64,000 bases of DNA. Source: Agrypnia vestita (lineage: Eukaryota > Arthropoda > Insecta > Trichoptera > Phryganeidae). A program made the position numbers and the translations under genes. Position 1 is the stretch's first letter. Each line of letters begins with the position of its first letter. The DNA lies in assembly GCA_016648135.1 (NCBI GenBank), contig JADDOH010010095.1, forward strand, positions 1 to 64,000, given 5' to 3'. Shown piece by piece: positions 59,434 to 64,000 of this stretch. Under the pieces are notes generated by a model. The model was not told the DNA's origin. It ran no database searches and saw only the letters and a program-made list of their open reading frames with translations.

Positions 59434-59830
59434 TTAATAATAATTCTGCTTACATAATGGATTTACGCTCCTTTGCGTCACAAGGCAAAAAAATTGATAC
59501 ACTCGAAAAGTCTCGGCATGGCGTTTCCATCTTCTGTCTTGCGCCGCTTCAGTACTTACTGCCCAATGAAGACCTTCATAGAGTAATTGTCGCTGTTTAT
59601 CCCAACTTAGTCTGGGTGGATCCATCTTCCACATTTCCTCCAGATCTGCCACAAGGATACATCATGGTGGTCATTCTTCTGGCTTTCGGAAGACATGTCC
59701 AAGCTATTTTAATTGAGATCTACCTACATATATTAGTATGGATTCCATACAGAGTAGTTATCTCGATACTTCTCGCCAGTTCCCCTAATGTACTCCTATA
59801 CTCCTCTAAGATAGGAAGAAAATTTTAAAT
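59434..59830 (-). pseudogene. LINE ORF2 C-terminal remnant, minus strand
   Basis: Read on the minus strand, one frame gives EMWKMDPPRLSWDKQRQLLY, then LHWAVSTEAAQDRRWKRHAE. The AQDR..W..H block is typical of the last 60 residues of insect LINE ORF2 proteins. Upstream on that strand another frame gives TCLPKARRMTTMMYPCGRSG, recalling the G(H/R)..R.P......P.G.R block. The two parts are in different frames, so the copy is broken. It is unlike the LINE at 36609. Confidence 0.6.
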
Positions 59831-61789
59831 AAAAATATTTCTTTATAATAATCTTAACGAAAGCAGATGATCTAATTATTTGAATTATTGATATTGGGTC
59901 ATGGTTGCTTGATTATTTTCGACTCATTGCAGGAAAACAGTCCTGCGAGGTTATTATTATTTTCCAAATAACCCGGTATATGTCAAAATTTAGTATCCAT
60001 AATGTTATAAAATTTTACTATAAATTTCACTTCATCTTTTCCAAGGCATTACACAAAAATGACACGAAGAAGCTAATGTATCGTTTACCTAATTTAGTTT
60101 TCATTTTTGGTACAGTATATGCAGCGTGTTATTACCTCGAAGAAAATATTTAAAAATGATCACGAATCATTAAAAATAATGGGTTTATTATCTTCAAACA
60201 CCTGTATTCATATTGTCTTATAGTTTTAAATACTTTGTAAACGTTAAACAGATGTTATAAAATGATCACATACGCAATGATCCCATTTCAAGAAATTCTC
60301 GGCTGCTGGAATATCAAGGCCTCTTAGTGAGTCCAATAACGCTTACTCTTCAAGCTTTAAGTAATGCTTTTCACAAAAAGTTTGCTATCCAGGCCAGACG
60401 CTTGCTAGCATTACCTTAATAATACTTTTTGCTGTATTTGTGCCAAAAGGGTAGGAGATTGAAAATAGGATTGTCGTGTTTCGTATTTGATATTCTATTT
60501 AACTTAATGTCTTACTAAACACGCAATTTTTAAATGTTATCATCTATTTTATCTATGAAAATATTTCGTAACGTTTTGCAAAATCTAGATAAAAAAATGT
60601 TACAAAAAATACAAAAATTAATACAGTAGTTAAATTAAGTTCATCAGAATTGTGTATTTAGATTAACGATCAAAGTTTAACGAATGCTGGAAATAAGTTT
60701 TGTTTATTTTGACTAAAATTAAATTAAACTTTAGCTAGAGGAAAAGAAAATTTTTAGATCCGATAATCAATTTTCACATTTTAAACTTTTTTTCTCATTT
60801 CCGATTAATCTTATCTTCAAATTAAACTATGTACTTATAATACTTTAAAGAAGGTTGCCTGCTTACTTTGCGAATTCACGGCGCATTAATCAACCAACCA
60901 GAGCTTTTTGGGTTATCAAATATTTTTTATCCATTTATGCTATTGTAGGGTTGGTTTTGTAATATTTATTATTTTTCTCGCATATTAATAACATTTTTCT
61001 CTTTTTTTTTTTGAAATTCAGCATTTTATTCCCACTTGTATGCCACTCAAACCTGATTGCAATCACGATACGGTGAACTGTCTACATGGCAATGTTGGGG
61101 TTGAAAATTGTCCTTTTAACGAACCACCATTGTGATTTCTGATTCACAAAAAAGGTACCAAAACGGATGCTTTTCATCAATTCGTTATTTGATTTATAAC
61201 TTTTTGTTATTTTGGCTTTATTTCACGTCAGGTAGGTTCGTTTCGAAAAGTCAGTTTTTTGAGTGACGGTTATTACGAGTATTAAAAGAAAAGATTTTCT
61301 TGAAGTTAGTTTGAATTTTTACTTTTACATTACATTTACATCCCATTACAGCATTTTACTTTTAGAAAGTATTGAAGTAAATATTTATTTGTGCCATTAC
61401 CTCATCGGCTCGTATTTTTTGTGGCGAAAGAAAATTTTTTTAGTGATTAAATAAATTATATTATATCTCGCCAGTTTTGGGGCAAGTATTTTTTTTTGTT
61501 TGCCTAAAACGGGCCATGAAGCCCTAAAACACTCCACTTTCGTTTTTAGCGAAACACGTCACAAAAACACTCCACACCGGGAACCAAAAACAGACACCCC
61601 GGTATGAGAAGCCAGTGTCATGCCCATTACAAGGGCTGCCGTTATTATAAATATGTCGCATTTCTGGTCTAATTATAGCTTCGACCAATAAGTGTATACA
61701 TCTTTGTCTAAAACAATAAAAAAAATTAGGTCTGAGAATATTGCGCTGTATCGAATAACTGATAATTTATACCTATAAAACTCAATGTC
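59831..61789. other. No recognisable gene
   Basis: AT-rich, with short chance frames only. Confidence 0.4.
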
Positions 61790-62490
61790 TGTCAGTCTGT
61801 CTCTCTGTCTATTTGTCTGTTCTCTAAACAAGTCTACACCTTTTGACCAATCTGACCCAAATTTTTCATACTTATTCTTTAAGAGCCTGCGGAAAACATA
61901 GGATATTTCCTTTAACCCACCCCTTTCTCTTATATATTTTTTTACAAATCTATACCGTTTAACAGATTTGACAAATTTTGAAAACTTATTCTTTCGGACC
62001 CGACGGGTAACATAGGCGACATTTTCTCCCCCCGCCCCCTGATATATTTGCTATACAAATCTTAATTTGTATAGAAAATATATCAGGAAGATGGAGTGGG
62101 GGACCTGGCGGAAAACATAGGCAAGATTTCCACGTCTTCTTTACCCCACCCCCTTCTGATATATTTTTTATATAAATCTCCACCGTTTGACACATCAGGC
62201 CTGAATTTTGCATACTTAATCTTAAGAACCGTGTGGAAAACTTATGCGCCTTTTTCTTCCTCCCCAAATATATATTCTATCTGATCTGACACTAATTTTT
62301 ATAATTTTTAGGATCCTGCGGAAAACAAAGTCATTTCCCCCCTGTTTTAGCCTATTCTCACCCGTCTGATATATTCTGCTTAAAAATCAACACTGCATAT
62401 CAAATCTGACTCAAAATTTTCGTAATTATTTTTTAGGACCTTTCGGAAAACAAAGGCGCCATTTCCCTTTACACTATTCCCTCTTTCAGA
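61790..62490 (-). repeat. G-rich minisatellite array (minus orientation)
   Basis: About six units read in complement as the 54770-55375 unit. On the plus strand they show TACACCTTTTGACCAATCTG, ACCCAAATTTTTCATACTTA, TTCTTTAAGAGCCTGCGGAA and AACATAGGA, then C-rich runs and GATATAT. A hairpin inside (62038-62060 with 62065-62087, one mismatch) duplicates part of a unit in inverted orientation. A GTCT simple repeat at 61790-61830 borders it. Confidence 0.85.
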
Positions 62491-63121
62491 TATAAATGTA
62501 ATGCACTCCAAGTTAAATTTAAAACTTATATTTCCAAATATCCTTATTCTTTTCCAACAATCCCTTTCCTTGATCCCACCTGTACAAATTTAAATGAAGG
62601 AAATTCAATAATTTTTTATTGCATAATTAATTATTGTTTCTCGAGAAGTCAAGTTTGTTATAGCCCGAATGGGCATCGTTAGAGGTATATAAATATTCGA
62701 TAAATTTTTATCCTTTTCAAAGGGCTGTCACAATACTTAATTGCTCTAAATGTTTTGTTTGTTCGTTGTTTTTTTTTTCTCCATTCTTTTCTAGACACAG
62801 AAATGCAACAATTTTCTTTTTTTGCAATAATCATTTTTTCTTTTTTTGTAATTATTAATCTTCATTCATTCAAGTATCTTGGCTTTTGAGAAATATTGTG
62901 AAAATATGTAAGTGTATGGTAGATAATTTTTATTTAAAAATTTTCCTGCATCGTATAAAAAGTATATATGTAAATGAAATTAAGGTTGCGTTTTTGTGGA
63001 AAGATCAATGCCCATCTGTCAAAGCATGATCTTTCGGAACATTTTATGTGTGGTGCGTAAATGTGTGCGACAACAGATACATGTGAATGAAAGATGAGAT
63101 GAATATACAGGATCACCAGAA
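62491..63121. other. No recognisable gene
   Basis: AT-rich, T-rich runs; nothing supportable. Confidence 0.4.
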
Positions 63122-63325
63122 AATACTCACGGTTCTTCTGTGTATAGTTTTCTGGGATATTCTGCCGTGTATATGTGACCTCTCTGGCCACATATACACG
63201 GCAGAATATCCCAGAGAGGGCCAGAGAGGTCACATATACACGGCAGAATATCCCAGAAAACTATACACAGAAGATTCTGAACGGCCGTGAAAACCTAAGG
63301 ACATTTTTAACGAATACTCACGGTT
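63122..63325. repeat. Perfect 55-bp inverted repeat with third partial copy and flanking direct repeats
   Basis: Arm 63135-63189 (CTTCTGTGTATAGTTTTCTG...) is the exact complement of arm 63219-63273. The 29-base spacer (63190-63218) is itself another copy of the ACATATACACGGCAGAATAT part of the right arm. AATACTCACGGTT stands directly before the left arm (63122-63134) and again at 63313-63325. Confidence 0.9.
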
Positions 63326-64000
63326 GGTTAAAAGTCGAGTTGATTGCAAGTTAGAGTAACAATGGTAAAGTTTGTGGAATACAAGGAATATTGCGACTGT
63401 CTCGAGCGGCGTTTGAAGGAAGAATAATGGACGGGCCGTGGATGAACGGTACATTGGCGCCCGCGGTCTACCATTGGTGGTTCGTCTGGTCCATTAGCAC
63501 GCTCGAGGGACTAGAGTCCGGGTAGACCTTGATCCTCCATAGTATCTTTATTATTTTATCTGTTATTAGGTTGTGTTACAAAAATAATATAAAATCGTAC
63601 ACATCAATAATCATACATAACTGAACCATTCATTAGTAATTTCTTTTTACAACTTTGATGAAATATGTAGTCATTCCTGACCCCACTTTATGTCCTGCCT
63701 AGATTAAATGGAAACATTGTTATTATACTTAGAGGTTCAGCAAAACAACGGCACCTTCAAGCCACAATTTTTTAAACTAAATCTGTTACATACAGAATAA
63801 TTAATATAATAGACTTTAAACTAATGATAGCGAACCTATGACACGCGTGTCAAAGTTAACACGTCACAATACTATTGCACTAATACCCGAGTTACCAAAG
63901 AAACGCGATTGTGGCCGAAGCCTCATATACACGTAGATATCAATATTTAAGAACTCTGCTAAACAATTTTCCCTTGCTCGAAAAATGACAAACGGCCATA
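63326..64000. other. No recognisable gene
   Basis: A GC-richer stretch at 63400-63530 has no recognised motif; the rest is AT-rich. Confidence 0.4.

Noticed and set aside
59457..59828. 123-codon plus-strand frame
   Set aside because: It is the antisense shadow of the minus-strand LINE remnant, whose AQDR..W motif is recognisable.
61986..62284. Frames within the G-rich minisatellite
   Set aside because: They translate tandem units; the similar peptide repeats come from the DNA repeat.

Overview
The window looks like 64 kb of AT-rich insect nuclear DNA, most probably from a moth or butterfly. It has no bacterial-type gene layout and almost no long open frames. It is packed with decayed transposable elements: non-LTR retrotransposons (LINEs), Helitrons ending in CTAG, Harbinger elements with TTA target duplications, a Tigger/pogo relative, SINE-like repeats, MITEs and minisatellites. 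The lepidopteran assignment is an inference from the style of the repeats; no host gene was identified. It reads as intergenic DNA or the inside of very long introns. The only host-like coding candidate is a short, relatively GC-rich terminal exon on the minus strand at 26805-27038.

Layout. 1-1620 is a decayed tandem array of about 75 bp. 2820-4044 holds LINE 3' debris ending in a (TTGAA)n tail. 5201-5971 is a Harbinger element with exact 23-bp inverted ends and the start of a HARBI1-like transposase. 6240-7330 is a dispersed repeat split by an 863-bp element flanked by TTAA. 10.6-15.9 kb contains a SINE, a GC-rich island, a second Harbinger element carrying a broken MADF domain, a palindromic 24-bp tandem repeat, a MITE and minus-strand LINE debris. 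16.5-22.6 kb is dominated by perfect or near-perfect hairpins and MITE-like elements. 22.6-33 kb is AT-rich with a few repeat fragments and the candidate exon. 33.3-38.4 kb contains a Helitron-like unit with a nested Tigger, then two related 5'-truncated LINEs. The second LINE has five identical 95-bp repeats in its 3' region. 41.2-41.7 kb has a different LINE fragment. 43103-43574 is a short Helitron carrying two dense heat-shock-element arrays. 43.6-51.1 kb has further MITEs, SINEs and Helitron-like sequence with a tRNA-Gly-like core. 54.6-55.4 and 61.8-62.5 kb hold the same G-rich minisatellite in opposite orientations. 63.1-63.3 kb holds a very recent 55-bp perfect inverted duplication.

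The features do not form a pathway. The best leads are the Helitron with heat-shock elements, the two Harbinger remnants that each keep a different protein piece, the nested insertions whose empty sites can be read from sister copies in the same window, and several perfect long hairpins that look recently formed.
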